NCBI GenBank assembly: GCA_947073545.1
Contig: CAMTMP010000019.1
Span: 1 to 64,000, forward strand
Length of the DNA: 64,000 bases
Direction: 5' to 3'
From: an uncultured bacterium
Lineage (GTDB): Bacteria; Bacillota; Clostridia; Lachnospirales; Lachnospiraceae
Shown here: positions 24,409 through 33,103 of the stretch, piece after piece
Numbering within the stretch: the first letter of the stretch is position 1
Layout of the letters: every line of letters begins with the position of its first letter
Position numbers and translations under genes: made by a program
The notes under the pieces: model-generated
Told to the model about the DNA's origin: nothing
The model's input: the letters and a program-made list of their open reading frames with translations, nothing else
Databases searched by the model: none

Positions 24409-26499
24409 ATGATGAGATCACTTTTTTCTGGCGTGTCGGGTCTTAAGACCCACCAGACCAGAATGGACGTTATCGGTAACAACATTGCAAACGTAAACAC
24501 GGTCGCATACAAGTCACAGAACATGATATTCAGCGACCTGCTCTACCAGACGACGCAGGCGGCTTCCGGCGCCAACGCGGACACGGGACGAGGCGGCGTC
24601 AACGCAAGACAGATCGGTCTGGGCGCCAAGACGGCGGCGATCAACACAGCGATCACAAGACAGGGTTCCGCCCAGTCTACGAATAACCCTTGGGACGTGA
24701 TGATTTCGGGCGAGTCCTTCTTTATCGTAAGCAGCGGCAACGGCGGCCAGAACCTTTTCACGAGAGACGGCTCCTTCACCGTGGACGGCGCTGGCAATCT
24801 CGTTATGGCGAGCACGGGCTACAAGGTGATGGGGTGGCAGGTAGATCCGGAGACGGGTGATATCCGTTCCGACGTGGTATCCGCCCTGCAGGTTATGAAC
24901 AGAGACAATCTGGTAGCGCCTCCGGAATACACCACGAACGCTTATGCGTCGGGTATCGTAGATAAGCTCGACACGAACGTGCACAGCAAAGCCGGTAAAG
25001 CTATGACGCTGACTTTCTACGATGCGGAAGGCTATTCTTACACGGCGAAAATGAGTATTCATGCCATGTCCAAGGACGGGGAGTATTATGTACAGCTTGA
25101 CGATATCACAAACAGCGACGGTGTGTCCCTGAAAGACTACTACAATGTCAGCGATATCACACAGATTGCAAACTTCGGCGCAGGCGGCGCCATCGATCCG
25201 GAGACCAAGGTATATACGACGGCTAAGGGCGTAACATATGACAATACGAACGGCAAACAGACCTTCCGTGTGGATTACAGCTTTGACGAAGCGCTCGTCG
25301 GCTTCGCCACGAATCCGCTGATGCAGATTGGCGGAAACAGCGTAAAGGTGAAGGACGGCACAATAAATGACGGTGATACCATGCCGGCTAAGGTTACCAT
25401 GACCGGAGAAGTGAAGCTGACAAAGGAGGTACTCCAGAATGAGTATAAGCTGACCTACGATGAGAAGGATAAGGCGTACTATTATCTGCCGGACGGCGCT
25501 ACAGCGCCTGTGAAGCTGGATTCCGAGCCTGCTGATGCAACGGCAGCGGGGGCATGGGAGGATGTGCTCAGCAAGCTGGGCGGTGACATAACGATTTCCA
25601 ATGATGCGAACGGTAAGCCGCTGCTGAAAGTGAACGACGACGGTTCCGTGGAAGTGACCTTTGAGGCGGAGCTGGATCAGGATCCGAGCATGACCGGCGC
25701 GGTTTACAACGGACAGACGGGGCTTTTCGCAAAGACGCTGGATTATCCGGGCGCGGACGACGCGGCAACGCAGGAGGTTATGGAGAAAGCCTACGGTGTG
25801 CACAACGACGACATGATTACCTACACGATCAACTATATCACGCCGGACGGGCATGCCAGCATTACGAAAAATGAAAAATATAACGGCAATATGCTTGTGT
25901 TCAATACCAAGAACGGTATGTTCTCCTACATCGGCAATCAGGAGCAGGACGCGGCGAGCATCACCTTCAGCGGTTCCGCTACGGATATGACAGGTGAAAC
26001 GATTGATCTGGGACACTTCCACGACATTTCCATCGACTTCGCGTCGCTGACGAATGTCAATAACGGTAAGGTTTCCACGGCCGGTCTCGACAACGGCGAC
26101 GGCAGCACCAACAATCTGGGCAGCGGCCGTAAGCGCGGCGAGCTGATCGGCATTGAGATCGGTCAGGACGGTAAGATCAGGGCTTCTTACGACAACGGTC
26201 TCTCCAAGCTCCTTGGACAGATCGCGGTGACCAAGTTCGCCAACGCGGCGGGTCTTGCGAAGGTCGGAAACAACCTTTACAATACGACCATGAACTCCGG
26301 CGAATTTGACGGTATTGGTATGGATATTACCTCCGACGGAGAAGGCACCATGGAATCCGGCGTACTGGAGATGAGTAACGTGGATCTGGCAGGCGAGTTC
26401 ACCGAAATGATCACCACACAGCGTGGCTTCCAGGCGAACAGCCGTATTATCACCACTTCCGATTCCATGCTGGAAGAGCTGGTAAATCTGAAGCGTTAA
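24409..26499 (+). CDS. flgE: Flagellar hook protein FlgE, large variant
   Basis: FlgE polymerises into the hook. The N-terminus (MMRSLFSGVSGLKTHQTRMD, then VIGNNIANVNTVAYKSQ) and the C-terminus (LAGEFTEMITTQRGFQANSR onward) are the conserved D0/D1 helices. At 696 residues it is much longer than the roughly 260-440 residues common in other bacteria; the extra length lies in the central surface-exposed part, about residues 200-560, which is Asp-, Gly- and Thr-rich. AGGAGG (24393-24398) supports ATG 24409; ATG 24412 is possible. A strong terminator follows. Confidence 0.96.
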   Translation: MMRSLFSGVSGLKTHQTRMDVIGNNIANVNTVAYKSQNMIFSDLLYQTTQAASGANADTGRGGVNARQIGLGAKTAAINTAITRQGSAQSTNNPWDVMISGESFFIVSSGNGGQNLFTRDGSFTVDGAGNLVMASTGYKVMGWQVDPETGDIRSDVVSALQVMNRDNLVAPPEYTTNAYASGIVDKLDTNVHSKAGKAMTLTFYDAEGYSYTAKMSIHAMSKDGEYYVQLDDITNSDGVSLKDYYNVSDITQIANFGAGGAIDPETKVYTTAKGVTYDNTNGKQTFRVDYSFDEALVGFATNPLMQIGGNSVKVKDGTINDGDTMPAKVTMTGEVKLTKEVLQNEYKLTYDEKDKAYYYLPDGATAPVKLDSEPADATAAGAWEDVLSKLGGDITISNDANGKPLLKVNDDGSVEVTFEAELDQDPSMTGAVYNGQTGLFAKTLDYPGADDAATQEVMEKAYGVHNDDMITYTINYITPDGHASITKNEKYNGNMLVFNTKNGMFSYIGNQEQDAASITFSGSATDMTGETIDLGHFHDISIDFASLTNVNNGKVSTAGLDNGDGSTNNLGSGRKRGELIGIEIGQDGKIRASYDNGLSKLLGQIAVTKFANAAGLAKVGNNLYNTTMNSGEFDGIGMDITSDGEGTMESGVLEMSNVDLAGEFTEMITTQRGFQANSRIITTSDSMLEELVNLKR

Positions 26500-26510
26500 T
26501 TCAATAAAAT

Positions 26511-26556
26511 AAGAGGGGATTTTTCCGCAGGAAACTGCGGGAAGATCCTCTTTTTT
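26511..26556 (+). terminator. Strong intrinsic terminator inside the fla/che cluster
   Basis: A long stem is formed by AAGAGG/CCTCTT at the base and CCGCAG/CTGCGG at the tip, closed by a GAAA loop and followed by TTTTTT. It ends the flgB-flgE transcript section. Confidence 0.9.
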
Positions 26557-26582
26557 GCGCTTAAGAAATTGCGACAGTGTAA

Positions 26583-26651
26583 ACCATTCAAGGAGAATGC
26601 GAAGCATTCTCTGAATCGTCGCTGCCGAGCGACGATTTTTGTGCGAATGGT
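26583..26651. repeat. Cloverleaf-like palindromic element
   Basis: The outer stem ACCATTC (26583-26589) / GAATGGT (26645-26651) encloses two perfect hairpins: GAGAATGC-GAA-GCATTCTC (26593-26611) and AATCGTCGCT-GCCG-AGCGACGATT (26614-26637). The architecture equals that of 4084-4166, and the first hairpin shares its arm with 4168-4196 and 14272-14294. Confidence 0.75.
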
Positions 26652-26674
26652 GCGAGGATTGGTAAAATTTCTTT

Positions 26675-26703
26675 TTGCAGTTTTTGTAGATGTGTGGTAA
26701 AAT
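26675..26703 (+). promoter_or_regulatory. Sigma-A-type promoter of the flbD-motA section
   Basis: TTGCAG (26675-26680) and TAAAAT (26698-26703) have a 17-bp spacer. It restarts transcription after the terminator at 26511. Confidence 0.7.
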
Positions 26704-26745
26704 AAATGAGTTGCATAATATAGAAATTAGCAGAGGGGAAAGTCT

Positions 26746-26931
26746 ATGGTAGAGGTCACGAAGATTAACGGCGTAAAAGTGTTGATCAATCCGGATTTGC
26801 TGGAGTTGGTAGAGGAAACCCCCGATACCGTCTTGTCTTTTACGACCGGCCGCAAATTAATTGTAAAAGAAAGTAGACAAGAAGTGAAAAATTTAGTAAA
26901 ATCGTATAGAAAGGATATTTTTGCAGACTAG
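26746..26931 (+). CDS. flbD: FlbD/SwrD-family flagellar protein
   Basis: The 61-residue protein starts MVEVTKINGVKVLINPDLLE and continues with ETPDTVLSFTTGRKLIVKE, the FlbD family signature. The B. subtilis homologue SwrD raises flagellar motor power, probably via stator recruitment. Its place directly before motA and motB fits that role. It is the first gene after the internal promoter. Confidence 0.93.
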   Translation: MVEVTKINGVKVLINPDLLELVEETPDTVLSFTTGRKLIVKESRQEVKNLVKSYRKDIFAD

Positions 26932-26952
26932 TGTAAAAGTGGGTGTGTACAT

Positions 26953-27750
26953 ATGGATATAGCTTCGGTTATTGGCTTGGTAGCATGTTTTGGACTGATG
27001 ATATTCGGTATGGTGTGGGGAAAAGATTTCTCCACAGTGTTTGGATTCATAGATATGCCGTCGATCTTGGTTACATTCGGCGGTTCCTTCATGTGTATTT
27101 TTGCTAGTTACACGATACCTGATTTCGTAGCGGGTCTTAAGAGCATGGGATTGATCTTTAAGACGTCCAGCATGAATGTGCCCGGGATTATTCAGAAAAT
27201 CATAGAACTTTCCAACGTGGCCCGTAAAGAAGGACTCCTGTCTTTGGAAGAGGCGGCCAGCGACATCGAGGACGACTTTTTGAAAAAGGGTATCCTGCTG
27301 ATTGTCGACGGTACCGATCCTGAACTTGTGCGTGCGATTATGGAGACAGAGTTGGTAAGTGTGGAGGGCAGACATAAGGATAAGATCGGCTTCTGGGAAA
27401 ATATCGCGGCCATGGGCCCTGCGTGGGGTATGATCGGAACCCTGATCGGTTTGATTAACATGCTTAGGGATTTGTCGGATTTCGCAACCATCGGACCGAA
27501 CATGTCGGTCGCACTGGTTACGACTTTCTACGGTTCGGTGCTGGCGAACTGGATTTGTGCACCGGTTTCCACGAAATTAAAGAATAAGAACGCGGAAGAG
27601 ATGATGGTGAAGGAAATCGAGATTGAGGGCCTTCTCTCCATTCAGGCGGGCGAGAACCCCCGCGTTATTGAAGAGAAGCTGAAATCCTTTATTGCACCTG
27701 CAGACAGAGGTTCCGCGGGAGACGAAGGCGGAGGTGAGGTGGATGGCTAA
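26953..27750 (+). CDS. motA: Flagellar motor stator protein MotA
   Basis: MotA is the four-helix subunit of the ion-conducting stator. The 265-residue protein starts MDIASVIGLVACFGLMIFGM and contains the MotA/ExbB signature GPAWGMIGTLIGLINML, with membrane segments near residues 5-22, 33-52, 150-172 and 182-204. Ion choice cannot be read with certainty. The stop overlaps the motB start by 8 bp. Confidence 0.97.
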   Translation: MDIASVIGLVACFGLMIFGMVWGKDFSTVFGFIDMPSILVTFGGSFMCIFASYTIPDFVAGLKSMGLIFKTSSMNVPGIIQKIIELSNVARKEGLLSLEEAASDIEDDFLKKGILLIVDGTDPELVRAIMETELVSVEGRHKDKIGFWENIAAMGPAWGMIGTLIGLINMLRDLSDFATIGPNMSVALVTTFYGSVLANWICAPVSTKLKNKNAEEMMVKEIEIEGLLSIQAGENPRVIEEKLKSFIAPADRGSAGDEGGGEVDG

Positions 27751-28561
27751 GAAGCAGCAGGAAGAGGCCCCCAAGGGCAGTCCGGCGTGGATGGCCACGT
27801 TCTCTGACCTGATGAACCTTCTGCTGTGTTTCTTCGTGCTGTTGTTCTCGATGTCTACGGTTGACGAGGTGAAGCAGGAAAAGGTTGTGGCTTCCTTTAA
27901 TCAGATGTTTTCCGTGTTTGAGGGAGGTGCACAGGCGATCGGCGACGGTATGCTGATCAGTAACGGCGTCAGCCAGCTCAATGAGCTGGATGAATTTATA
28001 AACAGTACCGGAAAGATGGACGACGGTGAGATTATATCCGAGGATGTGGCCGACGGCGCGGCTGCCGCAAAAGAACAGCTTGAGGAAGCGCAGATGGAGG
28101 AATCCGAAACGCTTGCCGAGAAGGTGCAGGAGGCGGTCGACGAGAGGGATATGGCGGATGAGGTGGAGGTACAGTTTACCGCACAGTTTGTCCAGCTTAC
28201 CCTGAAAGGTTCTCTGCTTTTTGATTCGGGGAGCACGCTTTTGAAGGAGGAAGCCAAACCGGTTCTGGACCAGGTGGGACTGATTTTGGAGCGCTATGCG
28301 GAAGGTACGATTGAGATTGAGGGACATACGGATAATGTTCCCATGTCGGGCGCAAAGTATTCCAATAACAACGAATTGAGTTCGGGTCGTGCGTTATCGG
28401 TATTTGACTATATCCTCTCGATCACAAATCTGAACCCGGCGAACGTCAAACATGCGGGCCGCGGGGAATATCTTCCGGTGGCGGACAATGCCACGCCTGA
28501 GGGAAGGGCGAAGAACAGAAGAGTTGAGATTAAAATATATAATTCTCTCAGTTCTTATTAA
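27743..28561 (+). CDS. motB: Flagellar motor stator protein MotB
   Basis: MotB anchors the stator to peptidoglycan. The 272-residue protein has a single membrane helix near residues 18-38 with the ion-binding Asp in PAWMATFSDLMNLLLCFFV. A long linker follows, and an OmpA-like domain (LLFDSGSTLLKEEAKPVLD, then IEIEGHTDNVPMSGAKYSNN). Start ATG 27743 lies 5 bases after GGAGGTGA and overlaps the motA stop; the open frame back to 27692 is inside motA. Confidence 0.96.
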   Translation: MAKKQQEEAPKGSPAWMATFSDLMNLLLCFFVLLFSMSTVDEVKQEKVVASFNQMFSVFEGGAQAIGDGMLISNGVSQLNELDEFINSTGKMDDGEIISEDVADGAAAAKEQLEEAQMEESETLAEKVQEAVDERDMADEVEVQFTAQFVQLTLKGSLLFDSGSTLLKEEAKPVLDQVGLILERYAEGTIEIEGHTDNVPMSGAKYSNNNELSSGRALSVFDYILSITNLNPANVKHAGRGEYLPVADNATPEGRAKNRRVEIKIYNSLSSY

Positions 28562-28593
28562 GAAGATAAGTGTAGAAGGAGAAGACGAAGATT

Positions 28594-29118
28594 ATGAAAA
28601 AGAATCTGATTTCCGTTATTATTTTGGCGTTGTTGATTGTAAATATTGTATTGACCGCCATCATGATGTTCAGTGTGACGGGCGCTTCTAAGAAGACTGC
28701 CGCGTTGGTTGACAACATCGCTACTGCTCTGAATCTGGAGCTGGCGTCAGGTACGGAGGGCGGAGCGGAGGAAGCGGTCTCCATGGCTGATACCGAAACC
28801 TATTCTTTTGCTGAAAATATGACGATTCCGTTGAAGAAGAGTGAGGGGGATGACAAGGATCACTACTGTATCGTTTCCATTACCCTTTCCATCAACAAAA
28901 AGGCTGACGGCTATAAGGAGTATGGCTCTGCCGAGAACTTGGCTGCCATGGAAGGCCTGATCAAGGATGAGATCAACAGCGTTTTTGCCCAGTATACGAC
29001 AGAGGAAGCGCGAGACAATCAGGAAGCGATCAAGAAAGAAATTATCGGTAGAATACAAACCATGTTTGATTCCAAGTTTATCTATAACGTGTCCTTCGGC
29101 GACATCATGTTTGGATAG
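28594..29118 (+). CDS. fliL: Flagellar basal body-associated protein FliL
   Basis: FliL rings the stator and modulates motor output. The 174-residue protein has one N-terminal membrane helix (ISVIILALLIVNIVLTAIMMF, split about residues 5-25) and the FliL domain ending KEIIGRIQTMFDSKFIYNVSFGDIMFG in the usual C-terminal pattern. It lies between motB and fliM, as expected. Confidence 0.9.
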   Translation: MKKNLISVIILALLIVNIVLTAIMMFSVTGASKKTAALVDNIATALNLELASGTEGGAEEAVSMADTETYSFAENMTIPLKKSEGDDKDHYCIVSITLSINKKADGYKEYGSAENLAAMEGLIKDEINSVFAQYTTEEARDNQEAIKKEIIGRIQTMFDSKFIYNVSFGDIMFG

Positions 29119-29158
29119 TACTTAGACTAAATGACACTGCCACAGGAGGTGAACTTTC

Positions 29159-30139
29159 GTGGGTGAGGTACTATCACAGAGCGAGATAGATAATCTGCTT
29201 GCCGCCTTGAGCAGCGGTGAGCTTGACACGGATGAACTGAATGGCGCGGATGATAAACAGATTAAGGACTACGACTTTAAACGTCCGACCAAGTTCTCGA
29301 GAGAACATCTGCGTACATTGGAAATTATATACGAGCATTACGGACGGCTGCTCTCCACGAGCATGCAGGTATATCTGCGAAAGAATATACAGGTATCTGT
29401 CACCAGTTCCGAGACGGTTATTTTTTCGGAGTTTTCAAACTCCCTTTCCAATCCGGTTATTTTGGGTGTAGTCAATTTTCATCCGCTGGGAGGAATGATT
29501 CTGATTGAGCTGGCATCCCAGTTGGGATTTACCATGATAGACCGGATGCTGGGCGGGGCCGGTGATCCGCTTGAAAAAGGCAGGGAGTTCACCGAAATCG
29601 AAATGACGATCATAGAGAAAATGATGGTAGTCTGCATGCAGCTTATGCGGGAGCCTTGGAAGAATGTGGTGGATATCAATCCCATGATGGAGAGAATTGA
29701 GACCAATTCCCAGTTCGCACAGATCATTGCGCCGAGCGATATGATTGCCATTGTCACCTTGAATATGAAAATCGGTGAAGTGGAAGGATTTATGAATGTA
29801 TGTCTCCCCTTCTTTACGTTGGAGAGCGTCATGGATAAGCTCAATACGAAGTACTGGTACGCAAATCTGCAGGAGCAGGGAGACGAGGACTTCGAGGAGT
29901 ATATCGAAGCTCTTATCAAGAGAGTGGATGTTCCTGTCAAAGCGGTGCTGGGAAAGACGAGCATAACGGTCACCGATTTTGTAAATCTGCAGATCGGAGA
30001 CATTATACGATTAGATACCGAGGTAGAACAGGATCTTACGGTGTATGTGGGTAATATCAAGAAATTTACCGCGCTTCCGGGTACCAGCAGGGATAAGAAC
30101 GCTGTGAGAGTCACTTCGGTGATCAGAGAGGGGGAGTAA
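29159..30139 (+). CDS. fliM: Flagellar motor switch protein FliM
   Basis: FliM is the C-ring protein that receives CheY-P. The 326-residue protein starts with the CheY-binding peptide (VLSQSEIDNLLAAL), followed by the CheC-like middle domain (GGMILIELASQLGFTMIDRMLGG) and the C-terminal SpoA domain ending FTALPGTSRDKNAVRVTSV. The start is GTG 29159 behind a full AGGAGGTGA. Confidence 0.97.
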   Translation: MGEVLSQSEIDNLLAALSSGELDTDELNGADDKQIKDYDFKRPTKFSREHLRTLEIIYEHYGRLLSTSMQVYLRKNIQVSVTSSETVIFSEFSNSLSNPVILGVVNFHPLGGMILIELASQLGFTMIDRMLGGAGDPLEKGREFTEIEMTIIEKMMVVCMQLMREPWKNVVDINPMMERIETNSQFAQIIAPSDMIAIVTLNMKIGEVEGFMNVCLPFFTLESVMDKLNTKYWYANLQEQGDEDFEEYIEALIKRVDVPVKAVLGKTSITVTDFVNLQIGDIIRLDTEVEQDLTVYVGNIKKFTALPGTSRDKNAVRVTSVIREGE

Positions 30140-30145
30140 AAAAGC

Positions 30146-31372
30146 ATGGACGGAATGTTATCACAGGATGAAATAAATGCGCTTTTGAACGGCACCGACG
30201 ATTCGGGCGGTGATGCCGCGGAAGAGAGTGCCGCAGGTTTCGGTGAGGCGGAAGCCGACGATTCGCTTTTGTCGGATATTGAGAAGGACGCGGTCGGCGA
30301 AGTTGCCAATATCAGCATGGGCGCATCTGCCACCACCCTGTTTTCCATCGTAAACCGCAAGGTCAACATTACAACACCTGTGGTTAAGATGGCAACTTGG
30401 AAGAATGTACTGGAAGATTACGAAAAGCCCTGTGTATTTATTTTGATTAAGTATACGCAGGGTCTCGACGGATCGAATATTTTGATCTTAAAAGAGCATG
30501 ATGTAAAGATCATCACCGACTTGATGATGGGCGGTGATGGCAGCAATACGGACGGAGAACTGGGAGAGCTGCATCTTTCCGCGATCTCGGAGGCCATGAA
30601 CCAAATGATGGGTTCTTCGGCCACATCACTCTCCACCATGCTCGGCAAAATGATCGATATCAGCCCGCCGGAGGCAAGTCTGGTGGATCTGACGGCATTT
30701 AAGTCGGGCGGTGATATCGCAAAGTTTTTGGAGGGCACTTTCGTAAAGATATCCTTCCGGATGCAGATTGACGAGCTGGTGGATTCCACGATTATGCAGT
30801 TGTACCCGGTGGAGTTTGCGAAGGAGATTTATGACACCTTCATTACCAGTCAGGGCGGCGGTTCATCACCTGCTCCGGCGCCTGCAGCGGCACCCGCGCC
30901 GGCTCCGGCGCCCGCACCGCAGCCTATGCCGGCGGCAGCGCCACAGATGGATATGAGTCAGATGCAGGCGGGAATGCCGCAGATGGATATGAGTCAGATG
31001 CAGATGATGCCGCAGATGGGGATGCCCCAGATGATGCCGCAGATGCAAATGATGCCCCAGATGATGATGCAGCCTAATATGAATGTGCAGCCTGTTCAGT
31101 TCCAGAATTTTGCCAGTGACTTCAATCCGCTGCAGAGTCAGGAGAACATTGAACTGATTAAGGACGTACCTTTAGAGGTAACGGTAGAGCTGGGAAGAAC
31201 TACCAAGTCCATTTCGGAGATTCTGGATTTTGCTCCGGGTACGATCATTGAACTGGATAAAATTGCCGGTGAACCGATTGATATTCTTGTCAACGGCAAA
31301 TTTGTAGCAAAAGGCGAAGTAGTGGTAATTGAGGAAAGCTTTGGTATTCGGGTAACCGAAATTATCAAATAA
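30146..31372 (+). CDS. fliY: Flagellar switch phosphatase FliY with Met-rich linker
   Basis: FliY (408 residues) replaces FliN in Gram-positives and dephosphorylates CheY-P at the switch. Residues 4-14 (MLSQDEINALL) are a CheY-binding peptide like that of FliM. The CheC-like phosphatase domain covers about residues 45-230, with the E...N pairs around DAVGEVANISMGASA and SAISEAMNQMMGSSA. The C-terminal SpoA/FliN domain is about 325-408. Between them lies an Ala-Pro tract followed by about 50 residues containing 20 methionines in PQM, DM and QMM repeats (from residue 266). Such a linker is not typical of the family as I know it. Confidence 0.95.
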   Translation: MDGMLSQDEINALLNGTDDSGGDAAEESAAGFGEAEADDSLLSDIEKDAVGEVANISMGASATTLFSIVNRKVNITTPVVKMATWKNVLEDYEKPCVFILIKYTQGLDGSNILILKEHDVKIITDLMMGGDGSNTDGELGELHLSAISEAMNQMMGSSATSLSTMLGKMIDISPPEASLVDLTAFKSGGDIAKFLEGTFVKISFRMQIDELVDSTIMQLYPVEFAKEIYDTFITSQGGGSSPAPAPAAAPAPAPAPAPQPMPAAAPQMDMSQMQAGMPQMDMSQMQMMPQMGMPQMMPQMQMMPQMMMQPNMNVQPVQFQNFASDFNPLQSQENIELIKDVPLEVTVELGRTTKSISEILDFAPGTIIELDKIAGEPIDILVNGKFVAKGEVVVIEESFGIRVTEIIK

Positions 31373-31392
31373 TATGTGATAGGAGAAGAGAG

Positions 31393-31755
31393 ATGGCAAA
31401 AAATATTTTAGTATGTGATGATGCAGCGTTTATGCGAATGATGATCAAGGATATCCTGACAAAGAACGGCTATAACGTGGCAGGAGAGGCTGAGAACGGC
31501 GCAAAAGCGGTTGAGAAGTACAATGAGCTGAAACCCGATCTTGTGCTGATGGACATCACGATGCCTGAGATGGACGGTATTCAGGCCCTCAAGAAGATCA
31601 AAGAGGGTGATCCCGGCGCTATGGTTATTATGTGTTCCGCTATGGGGCAGCAGGCCATGGTTATCGAGTCCATTCAGTCCGGCGCTAAGGATTTCATTGT
31701 AAAACCTTTTCAGGCTGACCGTGTCTTAGAGGCTGTGAAGAAGGTCGTAGGATAA
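31393..31755 (+). CDS. cheY: Chemotaxis response regulator CheY
   Basis: This is a single receiver domain of 120 residues. It has the acidic pocket D9/D10, the phosphorylation site D54 in VLMDITMPEMDG, and the conserved Lys in AKDFIVKPF. CheY-P binds FliM and FliY to control the motor. The gene lies between fliY and fliO, as in B. subtilis. The stop overlaps the fliO start (TAATG). Confidence 0.96.
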   Translation: MAKNILVCDDAAFMRMMIKDILTKNGYNVAGEAENGAKAVEKYNELKPDLVLMDITMPEMDGIQALKKIKEGDPGAMVIMCSAMGQQAMVIESIQSGAKDFIVKPFQADRVLEAVKKVVG

Positions 31756-32147
31756 TGCTTCTTGCTTCTACTGCATTATCAGATAGGGCTGACTCCTATG
31801 TGCAGTTTATGACAGTATTGATACTGTTTGTGTTCGTGCTGGCGATCACGGCTTTTGTGACCAAATGGATCGGCGGTTACCAGAAGAGCAGATCTGTGGG
31901 CGCGAATATGGAGTTGATCGAGTCGCTCCGGCTGTCTAATAATAAGTATGTCCAGATCGTCAGGGTCGGGCGGAAGTATTTGGCAGTTGCAGTTTGTAAA
32001 GATACTGTTACAATGTTATCAGAGGTTCCCGAGGAGGATTTAAACTTTCCCGAGGGGTCTTTGGGTAGTGCGTCCACTTTCAGGGATGTACTGGCAAAAA
32101 TACAGAAAGAAAGAATCCTGGAAAAAGAAGACGGGCGAGACGAATGA
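31755..32147 (+). CDS. fliO: Flagellar export protein FliO/FliZ
   Basis: The 130-residue protein has one membrane helix near residues 18-40 (FMTVLILFVFVLAITAFVT) and a small cytoplasmic domain with LRLSNNKYVQIVRVGRKYLAVAV, which matches FliO. FliO helps assemble the FliP core of the export gate. It starts in overlap with cheY and ends in an ATGA overlap with fliP, so the three are coupled. Confidence 0.9.
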   Translation: MLLASTALSDRADSYVQFMTVLILFVFVLAITAFVTKWIGGYQKSRSVGANMELIESLRLSNNKYVQIVRVGRKYLAVAVCKDTVTMLSEVPEEDLNFPEGSLGSASTFRDVLAKIQKERILEKEDGRDE

Positions 32148-33064
32148 AGAGAAATTTTTCCGGATATCATTTGGCAAAATTAATATGCCTGCTAATGGTG
32201 GCAGGCATATTGTATCTTAGCGGGGGGCGGACCGCCTATGCGGTGGAAGATAACAGACCGGATGAGGTGAGCGGCACCACGGTGACTGATACCCCCTACC
32301 GGGACTCCGATCTCACAGGCACGGAGAGTGAGAGAACCAATGTGGACCCTCCCGGTGCTTCTGAGAGCGCTGAAGATCTGGCTGAACTGAATATCGCCAA
32401 TACGGTGACGGTTACGTACAACAATGGTAACGGAAGTGTGAATGGCGCGCTGCGTATTCTGATCATTCTTACCTTGATTGCTATTGCACCGTCATTGATT
32501 ATTATGTTAACCTCGTTTACGAGGATTATTATTGTACTCCATTTTGCGAGACAGGCGTTAAACACGCAGACGGCTCCGCCGAATACGGTGTTGATCGGTA
32601 TAGCCCTGTTTTTGACCTTCTATGTGATGCAGCCGACGATGGCGGCGGTTTACACGGATGCGGTCGTGCCTTTTGAAGCGGGGGAGTTGACGCAGGAGGA
32701 GGCGTTGACGGCGGCGGCGGCGCCGATCAGACAGTTTATGTACGGACAGACCCAGAAAAGCGATGTGAATTTCTTTATGGATTTAAGCCGTACCGAGTGG
32801 AACGGTGAATTGGATGACATACCGATCAGCGTGCTGGTGCCCGCGTTTATCATAAACGAGCTGCGGCAGGCGTTTATTATCGGTTTTCTTATATATATTC
32901 CGTTTATTGTAATCGATATGGTGGTGGCTTCTACTCTTATGAGTATGGGTATGATGATGCTGCCGCCGACTACGATTTCCATGCCGTTCAAAATTCTTCT
33001 GTTTGTGCTGGCGGACGGCTGGTACCTGGTGATCAAAGGAGTCGTGGAATCTTTTTATTACTGA
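32144..33064 (+). CDS. fliP: Flagellar export gate protein FliP
   Basis: FliP pentamers form the core of the export gate. The 306-residue protein has a cleavable-type signal peptide (LICLLMVAGILYLSGGRTAYA, about residues 12-32), a spacer rich in Asp, Ser and Thr (33-100) that is longer than usual, and the conserved four-helix core. The signatures are PSLIIMLTSFTRIIIVL, FLTFYVMQP, FIINELRQAFIIGF and SMGMMMLPP. Confidence 0.97.
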   Translation: MKRNFSGYHLAKLICLLMVAGILYLSGGRTAYAVEDNRPDEVSGTTVTDTPYRDSDLTGTESERTNVDPPGASESAEDLAELNIANTVTVTYNNGNGSVNGALRILIILTLIAIAPSLIIMLTSFTRIIIVLHFARQALNTQTAPPNTVLIGIALFLTFYVMQPTMAAVYTDAVVPFEAGELTQEEALTAAAAPIRQFMYGQTQKSDVNFFMDLSRTEWNGELDDIPISVLVPAFIINELRQAFIIGFLIYIPFIVIDMVVASTLMSMGMMMLPPTTISMPFKILLFVLADGWYLVIKGVVESFYY

Positions 33065-33103
33065 TATGCCGCTTGGCAGACGTGAGGAATGGAGTGTGGG
33101 TAA

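Noticed and set aside
24514..26607. A 697-codon open frame on the minus strand across flgE
   Set aside because: It is antisense to a clear hook gene, has low-complexity composition rich in His, Arg and Val, no ribosome site or recognised domain, and reflects codon bias of the sense strand.
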